From positions 992,001-1,056,000 of the forward strand of contig NW_002476559.1 in assembly GCF_000189635.1 (NCBI RefSeq): 64,000 nt of DNA, written 5' to 3'. The notes under the pieces were generated by a model. It was given only the letters and a program-made list of their open reading frames with translations. It was not told the origin of the DNA and searched no databases. Positions 35,327 to 50,300 of the stretch are shown here, piece by piece. Within the stretch, counting starts at the first letter, position 1. The number at the start of each line of letters is the position of its first letter. This stretch comes from Tetrahymena thermophila SB210 (lineage: Eukaryota; Ciliophora; Oligohymenophorea; Hymenostomatida; Tetrahymenidae). Position numbers and translations under genes: made by a program.

Positions 35327-38300
35327 TGGGATAATAAAAAATTATAATTTAATTGATAGATCATCTTTTTTAAAAATATAACACTTGCTAGTGTATTTAA
35401 AGTTGTTTTGATCAAAAATAATCAATAACAATTAAAATAATCGATTTTTATTTGTATTTTGCTTACATTGATTTTTGTTAAAAAATAAAGTTATGCTGCT
35501 ACTTTGCTTTTATAAATCTGTTTGATCGATCTCTAACTTAGAGTTAGTAGAATTATTTCAAAAGCATCATCCAACCGAGAAAAAGATGGCAGTAAAAAAA
35601 CTAATTTAGATTTAGCTTGGAATATACGCCTTTCAAAATAAAAGGAGGCAGAAGCGTTGTTATTTAATGAAGCAATTAATTTTGTTAGACTTTAATAATA
35701 TAGTCAAGTTATTAATTAAATGTATTCAAATAATTGAAATAGATAAAAATGCACTTAATAACTTAATAAACCAAACCAAGTCAATTATTTATTTATTTAC
35801 TTAATCTTCAAAAATAAATGCTTAGAATTTTAATGATGACAAAATTGTTAATTTATTTTCCCACCTTTTTGAAAATTTTCTATTTTTTAAAAGTATTCTG
35901 AAAGAATTTTATAAATCTTTAAGAATTGAGTTATTTATTTATTTATTTAATTTTTTTTTTCCCTTTCACATCATTAATTTATTTAGCAAAACAAAATTTG
36001 TTTCATTCAATTTATCAAATTTATCTCTGTGTTCTAAAAAAGAAATGAAATTAAGGCATATCTATGTTACACAAAATATGCTAATTTTCCTTGTTTATTT
36101 CAATTTATTATTTTAAGGATATAATCTTGTAAAATAGCTCTGAGGGGTTAAATTTAGCATTTTGCAGTGCGTCAATTTTGATTTGTTACTATATAAAAAT
36201 AAATTTAGTAACCAAAGTGGCTAAATTTGAATTTTTATTTTTTTTACTTTATCTAATTTCTACGTTTGTGAAAATAAGCATGTTTTTCTTAAGTATTTTT
36301 GTAATATGTTTAAAACAAAGAATGTTTGCTTGATCTAAATGTAATTTTTCGCAAGATCATTCTCAAAAATTGATATACGGTAGGTAGTTTGATTTTTTTT
36401 AAATGAAAAATTCAACAAGGTTAAAAGTGAAGAAAGAAAGGCAAGAGCTTATTTATAATAGTGTTAGGTTTTTAGTTCGCAAATCAGAGAGTGAGAGAGA
36501 GAGATTACGTCAGAATGAATGAATGAATAAATGAACGAGAATTAGGAAATTTTTTACATTTTTTTTGTATGTTTTGAAGGCTTAGCTAAAAAAATAATAA
36601 ATTGAAAGGATTTTTACCTGCATTTTAAGATTGAGAAGAGAAGAGGGAGACTCGATCATGCCGTTTTATCCTACAAAGCCTGTGTTTTAGCTGACATTAG
36701 AGGAGCTACCATAACTAAACTAAATTTCAGTAAAAAATTTAAGTAATTAATTTTAAATTAAAAGATTATTAATAATAAATAGCTAGATTAATTTATAATA
36801 TAGAAATTATATTTTTTCCAATTACTTGTTATGGGTTTATTGAGCTGTTGCTGTGAGGGGGATTGCTAAAATTTTAATACTGAAGCTATAAATTCATTTT
36901 TCCTGGGTCAATATATAGACTGTGATTGTTTTGCAACTAAACGATTCTAAAAAGGGGCAAATAACTTACTATTTTTGCAAGTAGATCAAAGAGTTTTCAG
37001 TAAATGTCAGACTGACTGGTAAAATTTTAGTAAAATGAATTTATTTTTGCAAATAGCACTCTTGTTTATGATTTTAATATTTATTTGCCTTTTGCTTATG
37101 AAAGTAAACTCTGAAAGTAAGTAGAATTGTGTGCTTTACTTCAAAAATCTTTTTCCTATTAATATTTTATTAAGACAAACTTCTTTAATATTGACATTCA
37201 TGGAAGCTAAAAGTTAGCTTTAAATTTTGTGCAGCTTAAGTTAAATTTAATATCGATAATGGGGAAGTGAGAAATTTTTGCTGATTAATTAATGAGCTCT
37301 AAATTTCCAGCATTGCGGGGTGATTTCTGTTTTGAAAATGCTGAGATTTCATGCGGGTTAAAAAAAAATTTGTTGTTTTTGAGTTTGGCGAGGATAAGTA
37401 AGTTACATTTATGTGGAAAGTTTGTTAGAATAAAAGCATGTATTGTTTGCACAAATTAAAATTAAATAGTATACCAAATTAGAGTTGATTAGAGTTTGAA
37501 TTATTTATGTATTGATTTTATCTTTTACTTTATCTTTTTTATCTAAAGCGTTTGTTTATTTAATTATTTATTTTCTTTTTTTTCGTTAAGTTAATTTCCC
37601 TTTTTCTGACTACACCTTCCCTTTCCTAATATTTCAAAAAGATAATTAATCAATAAAAACTATCCTATCCTATTTTTCTTCTTTATTTTATTATTAATTT
37701 CTTTTCTTTAATTAATTCCTTCTTTTTCTTTCCTGATTAATTAAATAAATAGTTCATAGACTCATCCATTCATCCTTCCATAAAGTCATTTACTCGCTCA
37801 ATCACTTATAGTTAGTTTTTCTTTCTTTATTTCTTTTTTTCTTTCTTTTAATAAATGAATGAAAGAATGATTAATTCATTGATCGATTGACTGATTCATT
37901 GATTTACTGATTGACTGATATATTGACAGACAGATTGTTATATTGATTAATTCCTTAAAAAATTTACTTACTTCATTGATCGCATAACTTATATAAATGC
38001 TGATTCACTTTTTTTCTTACTTAACTTATATTAACATCTAATAATATCTTGCTTATGCTATTCTCAATTTTTTTTACTTTTTCTCATACGCTCATACAGA
38101 GAATATGCTTAAACTATAATTACTTAGCAGTTTAGGTCATTCAAGATAAGAGCCGTAATACCTTAAAAATTAAACGAAAAAAGTTAATGAAAAAACAAAC
38201 CAATTGAATAGAATTTTAGCATATTAAAATATACTTACCCCCTTTTTCTAAATAATATATTAATATTTTTTGAGCAAAAAAAAAACAAAGAAAAAATAAA

Positions 38301-41300
38301 GCAAAAAAACAAACAAACACGACCATTAAGTTTTGGATTAATTTAAAAGTTAAATGCAGTTTGCTTTACTTAATAAAAATTTAGAAAAAAAATGAATCAT
38401 TTCAATGGGTAAACATATATATTTTGTAATTTTTATTCGTTTGATTATTTAGAATGAGTTTAATGACATGGTTTTAAGGTAATTCTTTTAAAAAACCAGA
38501 ATCAAATGCAAATATATTTATACTCAAAGATAATAAAGTTATCAATAAATTATAATATTTTTACAATAAATTTTTGTTTTCTTATCTCCCCAATCAAAAA
38601 AAATATCTGCGAAATCAATTTTCAGAATTTAAAATTGTTGATTTGCTAACCTTGTTCCTTATAAAAGGTTTTTTTTTATAAGGATAAGCTTGCTTTTTTG
38701 TGAAACTATTTTATTATTTAGAATTCATAAAAAGGATGTTTGTGTTTATATGGTAATCTCAAAGGAATTAGCAGTTTACAATTTTTACAATTTATAAATT
38801 TAGGAGAGACTTTATTAAGCTCAGATTTATCAATTTTATTTTACAGATAATCAATCACTTCTAATTTACACAAATTTTGATAGTTATCCAACGAAAAACA
38901 GATAAACAGATTGGTTATTTTTTTTTTCTATTAATTAATTGCTTAAGTCAATTATGATTTGCTTGTTTGTTAGTTCATTTGAATTACAAATTTCTTCTAA
39001 ATCTCTAACTTACTATCCCAATAATTTATAAGATTTTGGCTTTCAGATATTAAATATTTCGTAAAATCTATATTTAATTTCCCTTACCTTCCTACAGAAA
39101 TATTTCATTATGCAATAAGCTTCTAAAAATGTATTTACTGATTTACAAAATAGCTTAATAAATATTTTAATATTGTAATTAATAGCTGATTATGAATTTT
39201 AAATTTACCTTCGCTATTGTTCGCTATTATTTTACTTTCGTTGTTTGCCTGTTTATTTATTTGTTTAGCGGATCTATAATTATTACTCTATTTCTGTATA
39301 CATTAAATAGATACTGATTTTACATTTTATTTTTATTGGATTTACATTAATTAGCCTTTAATTTCTATCTCTTAAATCGATAACATTATAAAATAAGCTT
39401 AAAATTCAGCATACTTGTGGATTTATTCGAATTAAAGACTTGCATTTTATATTTTCCCATATCTTGAAAAGGTAAATTTTCTCTATCAATAACAATTCTG
39501 TTAAAATAAGCTTTAATGTATGTAAAGTATTCCATTACAAATATCAAACAAAATCAAATTAAAGCATTCAAATAAAAATAATTCATAATTTCAATATAAC
39601 TTTAATTCAAAACTCTCGTTTTGCTTTATAGGTGTAACTATTTAATCAGGGTTTTTGGTTATATATAAAAGTGATCTGCATAGGACACAAAATTACTTGT
39701 TCAAGAATTTATTTTACAAATGAATGGTATAACAAATAATAAATAAATATTTATTAATTGATTGATAAATATTTTGTAAAAGTACTTTCTTTCGGTTCTC
39801 AAATAGTAGCAGATAAAAAGTAAATAAAGCACATATGAAATTAAAATATGTGTGACTAAATGTGATTGTGATTAATTATGTTCTATATTATATAACTTGA
39901 TGACTTATAAGTTAAAGTGAGATATTTCACCCTCATTTATTAAAAATGTACAAATAAGATAGTAGCCCATTGATAATGTTAATATAAAAAGATAGATCAC
40001 TCAATCTTTCTTGTAAATAAAAGTAGCAAGATAGACAATTTTCTTTTAAATTAGACTTTTGCAAAGTGTGGTAGAAAGCACCTTCTTTTAAACGAAAATA
40101 ACTCATAATTAAATAGAAAAGAGTATTCCTAACCAGCCAATTATAAAAATCCACTTTTTTAAATTAAAAATTTGATGGATATTTTATAAATTTGCAAAAG
40201 ATACTATATATAAAGCTAACTATCTTTCCATCTATCTATATATCTATCTATCGAATAATTAAAAAATGTGATAATCATCCGTGTTTGTTTGTTAATTTAA
40301 GATTTTTTTAGTCATAAAGTTTGTTAGTTGTCTTTCGGCTATTAATTATTTATTTATTTATTTTTATAAAATTAGAAATTTGGCATCCATTGTAACTTAC
40401 TGTTGTTCTGATAAACTATTTAACTCTTATTATCACATACATATAAAGTTTGATCTCATAATTTTTTCTTCTTGTGTTAATTCCTTTATTTACCCTTTAA
40501 AACCATAAAAAATCAGGCAAAATTTACAACTTTATGATGACTTAAATTTCATAATATAAAATTTATTTTGAAAAAAATAGTTGTAAGCTTTAAAATTGAA
40601 AATTTTATTTTGAAAATAAAATAAGCTTAACCTTATAAAAAACTCTCACAAAGGACAAAAAATAAATAAATAAAATTACAGAAATTGTATTCTAGCACCT
40701 TATTTTATATCTCTCTCAAAAATTTTAGTATTTTTAACCGTTTGTCTTGATACAAGTAAATCTTTTAATTTATTTTCTTAAATAAATTTAGATTTTTCTG
40801 TCAGCTGCAGAGGAGTAATTCATACAATTCACTCATTTTAAATAATTTTCTTTTACTTTTGAATTTATTTGTAATTTGGTAAAATTATCGATCAATTTGA
40901 TAAGTAATTTTAAGAGTTCATTCCAATCATTTAAGAAAATTATGTAGATTTAAATAATTTGTTAATGGATGCTTTAGGTAAAGGTAGGTTACCTTCTTTG
41001 GCTATTTGATGATCAAATTAACATTTATTGCAAATAAATATTGTAATACTTGTAATCATATTAAATTTTATGGATTATAACTAAAGTTATTTAACATTAA
41101 AAAGTGCTAGAACTAAAAAGTAAGAGAAGCAAAGCGAAGCTAAATTTGAATTCTGCTCTCTCTAACTATTCCCAATACCTTTCGTTTTGCTATCCTAAAA
41201 AATAACAAACAAAAAATAGATTGCTTACTTCTTCCAAAATTTTTATTTTTGGAAATTCTTGAAAGAAAAAAAAACATTGCCATTTTTTATATAAACTAGA

Positions 41301-41750
41301 ATCCAAACAAATACTCAAAAAAAATAAGAATAAAAAATTTAAAATTGATCATATATGATTAAGTTTTAAGTGATCAAATTAAATGGCAACAACAAAACTT
41401 ACGATAAACTTAAAAATAAAAAACTAAGAGAGCGCATTGCACGATTGGTTGCATTAGAAGTTTTTCAAAATAAATGAGTTACTCTGAAACTATTATCATT
41501 AATTACACTTGAATGAGTAAACCTAAATAAGACGAATTATAAACTGATATTATTCCGATATAATATATAAATAAATAATAGTTTTATTTATATTCTACAC
41601 TAGATTTTATGCTAAAAAGATGTGATTATTCTATTGAAACTGGGAATTAAATTTTTAGAAAAAGAAAAGCAAACATCCTTTTTCATAAAAATTTTACATA
41701 AGAAAAGAAAAAAACTTTAGTTTTTTTTGTAGTAAATAAAAATTTGAAGA

Positions 41751-41770
41751 ATCAATCAATCAATCAATCG
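41751..41770. repeat. ATCA tetranucleotide repeat
   Basis: About five tandem ATCA copies in spacer DNA. The same unit recurs near 16496 and 23975. Confidence 0.6.
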
Positions 41771-44095
41771 ATCATTCATTACAATCTTTACCTTATAGAT
41801 TATTTTTAATTTAGAAAAAAAATTTTGAGTGTAAACTAATTCAAAAGTTCCAATTTACTTAAAAAGATTATATATTCATTCATATAACAATTACCACTTT
41901 CTCGTACTAAATTTATTTATCCTGTGGTTAAAAGTTTTTTAACTTTCCAAGGCTTAGCATAAAAAGTGTTAGATAATCTGGGAAAAAAGAATATTTTGGT
42001 ATTCTTAAAAATTAAAGCAGTCAATTATATTATTATTCTATTTATATTTATTTATCTAAGCAATAATTATTTCAGAAAGTTTTCTTAGAAAAAGGAAGTA
42101 TTAGATAAATTCTTTCTTTTAAAGTTGTTAAAAAGATAGATATTTTGATAATGTAATTAGATATCCTTTTCAGGAAGTAGAAGAAACTAAAACAAATAAA
42201 CAACCCCACTAACAAAATAAGCAGACTAAATATTAATTTATTTGGATTACAAAATAATTGTTGTGTTTTTATTTTATTTAATTTGATATTAAATTTACAA
42301 ATCTAAATAAGGAAATCATACATCAAAATCCTCATCTGTAATTAATTATTTTCTTATCTCAAAATGATTGGTTATTTTTCCATAAAAAATAAATTCTATC
42401 ATTCTATTTAAATAAAATACTTACAGTATTATCTTTGCAATCTATATATTTATCTTACTATAAAAAATTACAGTTAATCAATGTAAATCTACATATTTAT
42501 TAAATTTATCAATAAGAATTATTAATTAGTAATAAAGTCTTCATTTATTTTATTTATTTAATCTATTTCATTTGTTTGTAATTCAAAGCAAGGACATATG
42601 TATAATAAAAAATAAATAAACCAATCTATGTATGTCTTAGATATTCAATTTAAATTATTATTGATTGTTTTAAAGAAGAAACAAACTATTCTCATATTTT
42701 AATCAAGGCACTTATAATATTTATTTATGTCTATTACAATTAATCTTTTTAAATTAAATTAAGTTTATGTCATGCTTTTAATTTAATCTTTGATTAAAAA
42801 TTAAATAAATTATAGCTATTCTTAAGTGAAAAATACCTTTTTATTTATTTATTTTTTAAATTTACAAAATTCACTTTTAATTTTTTTAATAAATTTTAAA
42901 GAATTTCTTAAATTAAATTTGAATCCATCTATTTTATTTTTAAACTTTTTATAAATTTTTAGTCTCAAATTTAAATATGTTTAATTAAATTTTTTTCCCA
43001 ATTTTAAGATTTAAATAGAATTTTGGAAATTTTTATACAAAAAAATATAATTTATTTTTATAATTTTATTATCAAAAGCTATTTTATAAAATGAATTATA
43101 TTAATTTTTTTATTGCTTACCTTAATTTATATTTTGAGCATTTTGAATAAAACTTGACAGATGGTGTTTGTTTTATTGACTGTTTATAATCACAGAATTT
43201 ATTTATATTAAATGGTAGTTTCAATAAAATATACTTTAGGTATATCAGTTAATATATATTTGAAAGTTAGTTAACAAATAAAAGTGATTTTTATTTATAC
43301 AGGCTACTAAATAAATCCCTTTAATTTCTATTTTATTCAAGTAAAATTTACATTGAAAAATAAAAAATCAATTGCAATAAAATTTTATGACAACATTAAC
43401 ATATATTTTTTTTTAATTTTTATATGTATTTTATTAAATTAATTAATATTTAATTTATTATAAAAAATTGTTTAAATTTATAAATTAAAAGCTATGATAT
43501 CTAAGTGTTCATGTTTTTACAGCTAATAAATAGCACAAATAATAATAAAAGGAATTAATTTCTAATTTATAAATTTAAGAAATGATTCAAAAACATAATG
43601 AATGATAATTTAAAAAGATGAAAACTATTTTATGATGGGTTGATTATACTTTTTTCTACTTTTTATATGTATCAAGGTCTATTTCTAGTAAAGAAGAGGT
43701 GGGAATAAAAAAGAAGATTTTGAGGGAATTAATTGATTTAGCTATTGATGAATCTTTCATATTTACTAAATATCAGAAAGAAATTAACTAGAAATCTGAA
43801 AAAAGTAAATAAATATTAGAAGAAATAAATAAATAAATTTACAAAGAAAGATTAATCAATCGATGATAAATATTTTTAGAAAGATACCAAAAACGTAATA
43901 ATTTTTCTAAAAGAAGTTTAAGGAATAAATCCTTTAGAATATCAGGCCATAATATAATTTCTGTTGTAAGCAAATAAATTGTACAAATTAGATTTTTTAA
44001 AAATAAAAACATTAATCACCAAAAAATATATTATTATTACAAACAAACATAAATAAATAAATCAATAAATAAATAAAGAGTAATTATAAAGAATC

Positions 44096-47021
44096 ATGAG
44101 CGTAAAGAAGCCATTCATTAGCGATAAGTCTCCCATCATGAGCGTTTTCTGCAGTTAAGAATTCAATTAGCTTTCTGACAAAGAAAAGGAATATTCCTAT
44201 AATTTCAGCAAGGCTTCATGGGAAGGAGCAAAAATTTGCTATTTCTAAAAATCATACGAAGCTCCTGCTCTTTTCACAATTCTCTAGTTGACTCATTCAG
44301 GCTAATCTACTGAAGAACTCAGAAAATCAGCTGTAGATGTAAATAAATAATTTTTATTTGATTTAATTAAAATGAATATTTAACCAATTAACCATTTTAT
44401 TGCTTTACTATGCAGGCTGGAGTCACTGAAGAAGAATTCACCAAATTTTTATACTATTCAGCAGGTGTATTCAATAATTGCGGTAACTTTAATAGCTTTG
44501 GTGATGACAAGTTCATTCCTGAACTTTCTCCTGCATCCTTCTAAAAAATCTTATCCTCATCTCACAATTACAAGCAATACAAGGAATTAATAGACTCTCT
44601 TTATGCAGATATTCAACCTTTCATTTTTGGTAGCCATTTGTTATTTATTACTTTTTCATACTTTCTTATAAAGGATTGATAAAAATATTGAATCGGAGAT
44701 GATTTTTAACATCAGAAAGATAAATTAAAAAGGGAATTTTAAAAAAAAAGACTAATAATATTTTATATTAAATTAAAGGTCACGAAGGTCGTCTCAGCAA
44801 GATTGGTTATCCTCCTGTCGAAGGTAGCACTGGTTACTACTCAGGCAATTTGACTAAGGAAGAAATTGAAAAATTAGACGACTTCTTGAAAGTTTTAAAT
44901 GTTGATACTTTGAACACTCGTTTAGTTAAGTTTGGAGATAAACATTACGGCGTCCTAGTTGCCTCTGTAAATAGAAGTAAAACCACTCACTACTATCTTG
45001 GTGAAAAAATAGATCTTATTTATGGTGATTACTCTCCTTTATTAAGAAGAGTTTCTTATCATCTAGAATAGGCTATCCCATTCTCTGCAAACAAAAATTA
45101 AGAAAAAATGCTTATCCACTATGTAAACCATTTCAACAATGGTGACATTGAAGTACACAAAGACTCTCAAAGAGTTTGGGTTAAAGATCAAGGCCCTATC
45201 ATTGAAACTAATATCGGCTTCATTGAAACATATCTTGATCCTCGCCAAGTAATAATATATATAATATTTTAATTTTTTTTTAAATGTCTATTTAAAAGTA
45301 GAAAAAAAGTATTGTTTTAATAGTAAAATTTAAAAAAAATAAAGCGTATCAAAATGTTTCTTTTTTAAATAAAATTTAGATTTATTTGAATAGCATAAAA
45401 GATAGATTTATTTTAAAAATTGAATTTATTTTGTAAACAAAAAGGTAAGAGCTGAATTTGAAGGTTTTGTTGCAGTCGTTGATAAAGAAAGATCAGTTAA
45501 GACTAACTATTTCGTTTCTAAGGCTCCTGAATTCTTAAAGAAGATGCCTTGGCCCTCTGATTTTGAAAAGGATTCTTTCCTTAAGCCAGATTTTACTTGT
45601 TTGAGTGTCCTCAGTTTTGGTAGCTCAGGCACTCCTTTGGGTAAACAAACAAATAAATTGCTATTTATAGAAACTAATAAGCATTAAAAATTAATAAAGG
45701 TATTAACATCCCTAACTATGATGATATTAGACAAGAAGAAGGCTTTAAGAATGTTTATTTAGGAAACTGTATCACAAGCCCTAAAGAACTCCTTTTCTTG
45801 GATAAGGAAGATATTGAGCTTAAAATTAAACATTTCCCAGCAGTTATTTACCACAAGGTTATTTTCCACGAACTTCTTGGTCATGGTTGTGGTAAGCTTT
45901 TCTATGAAGGCAATTACGATGCTGAAAATATCGTTAATCCTTTGACAAGTAAGATTTATTTATTTTGATTTAAAAAACAGTTTGGCTATTTTTTAATAAT
46001 TTTAATTATTTATAATTGATTGAATGAATTATTAAATAATCTTGTGTGCATTCCTGATCAGACAGATATGTTTATATAGATTAATCTTCGATTTTTAATA
46101 ATATAAAAAATTTGCATTAAATTAATTAAATAAAAAAAGAGATTTATTAAACAAATTTCAAACATCTTTTATTTATTTATTTACTTACTTATTTTTATTA
46201 ATTTTTCATTTTAATTAAGATGAAAAGGGTATCAAGAAGTGTTATAAGCCAAATGATACTTGGGGTTCTGTTTTCAAAAATCTTTCAAACCCTTACGAAG
46301 AATGCAGAGCTGACTCAGTTGCCCTTTACTTCTCAACTTTCAAGGAGGCTTATGAAGTCCTTTAACCTGAATAAGTTCAACATTGGGAAGAAATCTCCAT
46401 TGCTTGTTTCCTAGAATTCGTTTACCAAGCTTTGATTGGTTTATAATTCTACAATGCAGATGACAAGAAATGGGGACAAGCTCACATTAATGGCAGATGG
46501 GTTATTTTATAGGTATAAATTTGTTTACTTAACTTAAATTTGCTAACATTATTTATCTTTTTTCATTATTATAGGTTTTGCTTGAAGCTGGTAATGGATT
46601 CGTTGAAATTGAAAAGGCCAAACATCCTGAAGATGCTAACAAAGACTGGATTAAGGTTAAGGTTGATAGAAGCCAAGTACTTACAACCGGTAAGGAAGCT
46701 ATGAGAAAGTTTTTACTTAAGATGTAAGTCTATAAATCTACTGCTGATATCGAAGCTGCCACTGAAATGTTCGGCAACTACTCTAAAGTCAATGAAAAGT
46801 TCCTTGAAATTCGTAAAATTGTTATTGACAACAAAAAGCCAAGAAGAATTGAGTTATAAGGAAACGTCTTTAAGGACTTCCAAGGAAGTATTAGCTACAA
46901 AACATACCCTGAAACAATCGAAGGTGTCATTCAAAGCTATGTTGAACGTTTCCCCTATTTTGATAAGGAAGTTGTTGATTTATGGAATGAATATAGAAGA
47001 GTTCAAAAACCTTCACTTTGA
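44096..47021 (+). CDS. DPP3: Dipeptidyl peptidase III (M49 zinc peptidase)
   Basis: Seven exons fit frame: 44096-44338, 44416-44629, 44779-45248, 45445-45640, 45700-45948, 46220-46512 and 46575-47021. They encode 703 residues, close to the length usual for the family. The M49 signature HELLGH is at residues 431-436 and supplies two zinc-binding His and the catalytic Glu. EECRAD at 484-489 supplies the third zinc ligand. The N-terminal lobe includes EAPALFTILQ and NCGNFNSFGD-type segments typical of DPP III. The enzyme removes dipeptides from the N-terminus of short peptides in the cytosol, working at the end of protein turnover. No signal peptide or TM segment is seen. All six introns interrupt conserved sequence, so the splice sites are well supported. 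Confidence 0.96.
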
Positions 47022-47360
47022 AAAATTTAAATTCATCTAATTTGAAAATAAGTCTGAATTAATTATATTTGTTTTTTATAAAGTTTATGTTATATTTTAG
47101 ATAGTATTTATTTTTAATTTTGTAAAATTAACATTTTATTTTTTTAGTATAGGATAAACATTTGGTAATCAATTAAGATATTCATTTATTTATTTATTTA
47201 TTTTTGATTAAAATAATAAAAAGAAATAATAGCTAGCTAGTTAATATTCTAACAAATAAATTATTCAAATACTCTGATTATATTTCATTTTTTTTAGTTA
47301 AATTTAATAAAAAAATAAGAAAAGCAAAAAGAAATATTTATATTTTTTGATTCTTTAATA
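47022..47360. other. Short intergenic spacer
   Basis: 339 bp of AT-rich DNA between two genes on the same strand, with a TTTA run near 47175-47200. It must hold both the DPP III 3' end and the next promoter. Confidence 0.6.
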
Positions 47361-50300
47361 ATGAATAATAATCAGTTGAATCGCATTTAGTTTAATGATA
47401 ATAATAATATAGAAATAAAGTAGGACAATTTAAATTAAGCATATTAACCACCAGAAGTAGCTGCAGCCACGATTTAAAAGAGATTTTAACTAGTTTAAGC
47501 TCTTAAGAAATAAGATTTTGAGGAAGATGATATCTTAGATGAAGAATACGATAAATTAAACATGATATCTGACAATAAAATTGAAAATTAATTAAAGCAA
47601 GAAAGAAATGATATAAATATCTAGGATTAAATAGTTAATGATATGTACTAATAGGTGATCAGCGAGTCAACATTTATCCTTTTATAAAATATATTGAATG
47701 AGCTGAATAGATTTAGTGTAAAGGATTTATTTTTAAAGTTTTATTCAGAGTTAGAAAGTTTTTACTAAAATACAGAGTAGAAAATTTATAAGTACTTGAA
47801 TACATTTGTAATAGATAGACTGCTAAAGAATTTTTAATTGCTTTTAAGATTTGATTTAGACTACCAACTTCTAATCAAAAAATATTTGCATTTTGTGTAC
47901 TAAAACGTGAAGTACGATGAAAAGAGAATGAAATTTGACATCAACTTGTATTTTTATAAGAAAGATGTCTCTGATGAAAAGAGTCAGCAGTTAAATCCTT
48001 AAAATTGGATTTATCTCCCATAACAGTGTTTATAAAGTTATTTGGAGCGTTTACAAAGTTTGGTTAAATAGGCTTTCTAAAATTTTTATAATTCACCTTT
48101 TGAGACATTAATTGAGGAAGGTTAAGAGGTATATTCCTTGTATGATTTAAATTAACCATAAAACAGATTATTTGAGAAAACATAGCTGGGTTTTGTTCAT
48201 TCTATTAGAAAATCAATAGAGTTAACTGATTTTTAAATAAATTCTTAAGATAAACAAAATTTGATAGAATTGTTAAATTAGTTTTTTATAAAATATAATG
48301 AAAATGATCAGAATAAGATAGAGCTTTTAATCTTATACAAGAAAATAGAAATTTTATATAAAAGAGTAATAAATGGTCCAATTGAAGATTTTAAGGATCA
48401 AATCAATAGTTTAATGATTAAAAATATTAAGAGTTATATTGATTAGATCAATGATTATAAATAAAATATTGAACTCAGCGAATTGTAAGAGCCGATAATC
48501 GAATTTGTTAATACTTATTACTTAGATTATTAAATTAATGCCTATTTAAATAAAATTAAGAAAATAATAGGAGAGTATAAGCAAATTAAATCAAAGTAAT
48601 CAGAAATTAAAATGGAAACGTCTTAAACCTATATATAAGAAATTTTAAATTTTGTTTCAAATTAATTTATTGTAAGCTTTAAAGAAATTTTAACAAAAAG
48701 TACTGTTAAAACTCTCATTTAATACCTTAAAGAAAATAAATTTACTTAGGCTTAATAAAATTTAATACAAAAGAAAGAGCTAACTTTGTTGTTATGCAAA
48801 TAAATTGGATAAAAAGTATACCCAAATGAATTTAAAAAGTAACCTTCGTAAATGAGCATGACAAGTATCTAATCAGACTTCAATTATTATTATGAAGAAA
48901 AAAAATCTAATTAGAATAGTCTAGAAAATTCCTCCAAGAGGCAAGAAGACAGAGGGAATTAATAAAATATGATGAATTAAGATAATAGCAGCTTTTCATA
49001 GAATATATTCAAAAATAAGAATTTACTTAGATTAGAAGAAAAAACTGTCTTTTAAGAAAATAGTAGAGATGAAGAATTTAATTATGAGAAGAAAGAAATT
49101 TAAGATTTTAATAAATTTTTATAAAAATTTAACTAAGAATGTTAATTAGAGAATCACTCCTATGAAATTCTTTAAAATTTAAATGAGAAGAGTAAATTTA
49201 GTAGCAATAATCATTATGTTATTATATTTTTAGAAACTAATTATTTTCTCATAATCAGACCATCCACAAAATAAGCTAAAATCATAGTAAATACTTAAAT
49301 TAATAAATAGCCAGGTTATTTCAATTAAATTGTGACTGATTTGTCTCTATATTATGAAAAATTAAACATGAGGCCAATATCACAGAGTGAGTTCGAAATT
49401 TTTAAGTATTTGATCTAAAAGCAAATATTTAATTAAAAGGCAATTTGCTTTTCTGGATTGATTCGCTTTATAATTTATTATATAGAAAAAAATTAAAATT
49501 AATAATTAAGCTTAAAAGAATAATTTGAATTATTGTAGTAATAATTTTAAAATTTCAATTAAGAATTATAGTTTGTTTATAAATGCTAAAATTTATATAA
49601 TCTTTAAGTGTTTGGAAACAAAGTTATGAAGTACAACTCGAACAGACCTATTGAAAATTAGGATGGGTTGTATTACAATAGTACTAATAAATTGTTGTAT
49701 ATTTAAAGTAAACAAAAATGCTTACTTATTCTAGATAACCACTCATAATTTTAGTAACATAAACCATAAAATGGTTAATACTAAATTGATCTAAATGACT
49801 GTATAGAAGTACATCTTCTTTCAAAAGTTGAAATAGAAAATGAAGAAATGATCAATTTAATAATGAACTCTGATATAAAGATTATATAAATATTAATTTC
49901 AATGTTTGGATTCAATTTAGAAAAAGATGAAAATAAAAATAATATATTTTTAACTAACAAACTAAGGGAGAATATATTAAGTATATAATTATAGTTTCCA
50001 TAATAACTAAGATACTCTCAATAAATGAGCATAACTATGCCTATTAATTCAATAAGTAAAATTAAATTGAGCTCTCAGGTTATGCCAGTTGATTTAAAAT
50101 AATTTAAGAGCAGAAATTAACTAAGCAATTAATAAATATTTGAAAATGTTATAGCATACATAATAAACGAATAAAGAGAATCAAAAAATAATTAAATAAA
50201 ATATATTTTAATTTATGATTTTTAGAATAAAAACATTGCCATTTTTAATTGTGTAGATTTGGGATAATATATTTTTTCTTCACTTTTAATTTTATTTGAA

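Larger units (their letters stand above)
33386..44095. other. 10.7 kb gene-poor region between MYB and DPP III genes
   Basis: This region separates two genes that read away from each other. Scanning both strands with the ciliate code gave no reading frame with recognisable protein features. It has many simple repeats: GA at 35313-35326 and 36487-36504, ATCA at 41751-41770, and TTTA and TTGA runs. Most of it is extreme A+T. A patch at about 36400-37450 is less AT-rich and less repetitive. It probably contains the promoters and 5' leaders of both flanking genes, and possibly non-coding RNA genes. No tRNA, 5S RNA or snRNA is recognised. Confidence 0.6.

Noticed and set aside
39933-40154. Minus-strand frame of 73 residues rich in Leu, Tyr and Phe
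   Set aside because: It begins at GTG rather than ATG and shows no conserved motif. It sits in spacer DNA.
33386-44095. Search for tRNA, 5S RNA or snRNA genes
   Set aside because: No B-box-like GTTCRA motif with a matching cloverleaf, and no recognisable snRNA core, was found by eye. A covariance-model scan would be the decisive test.
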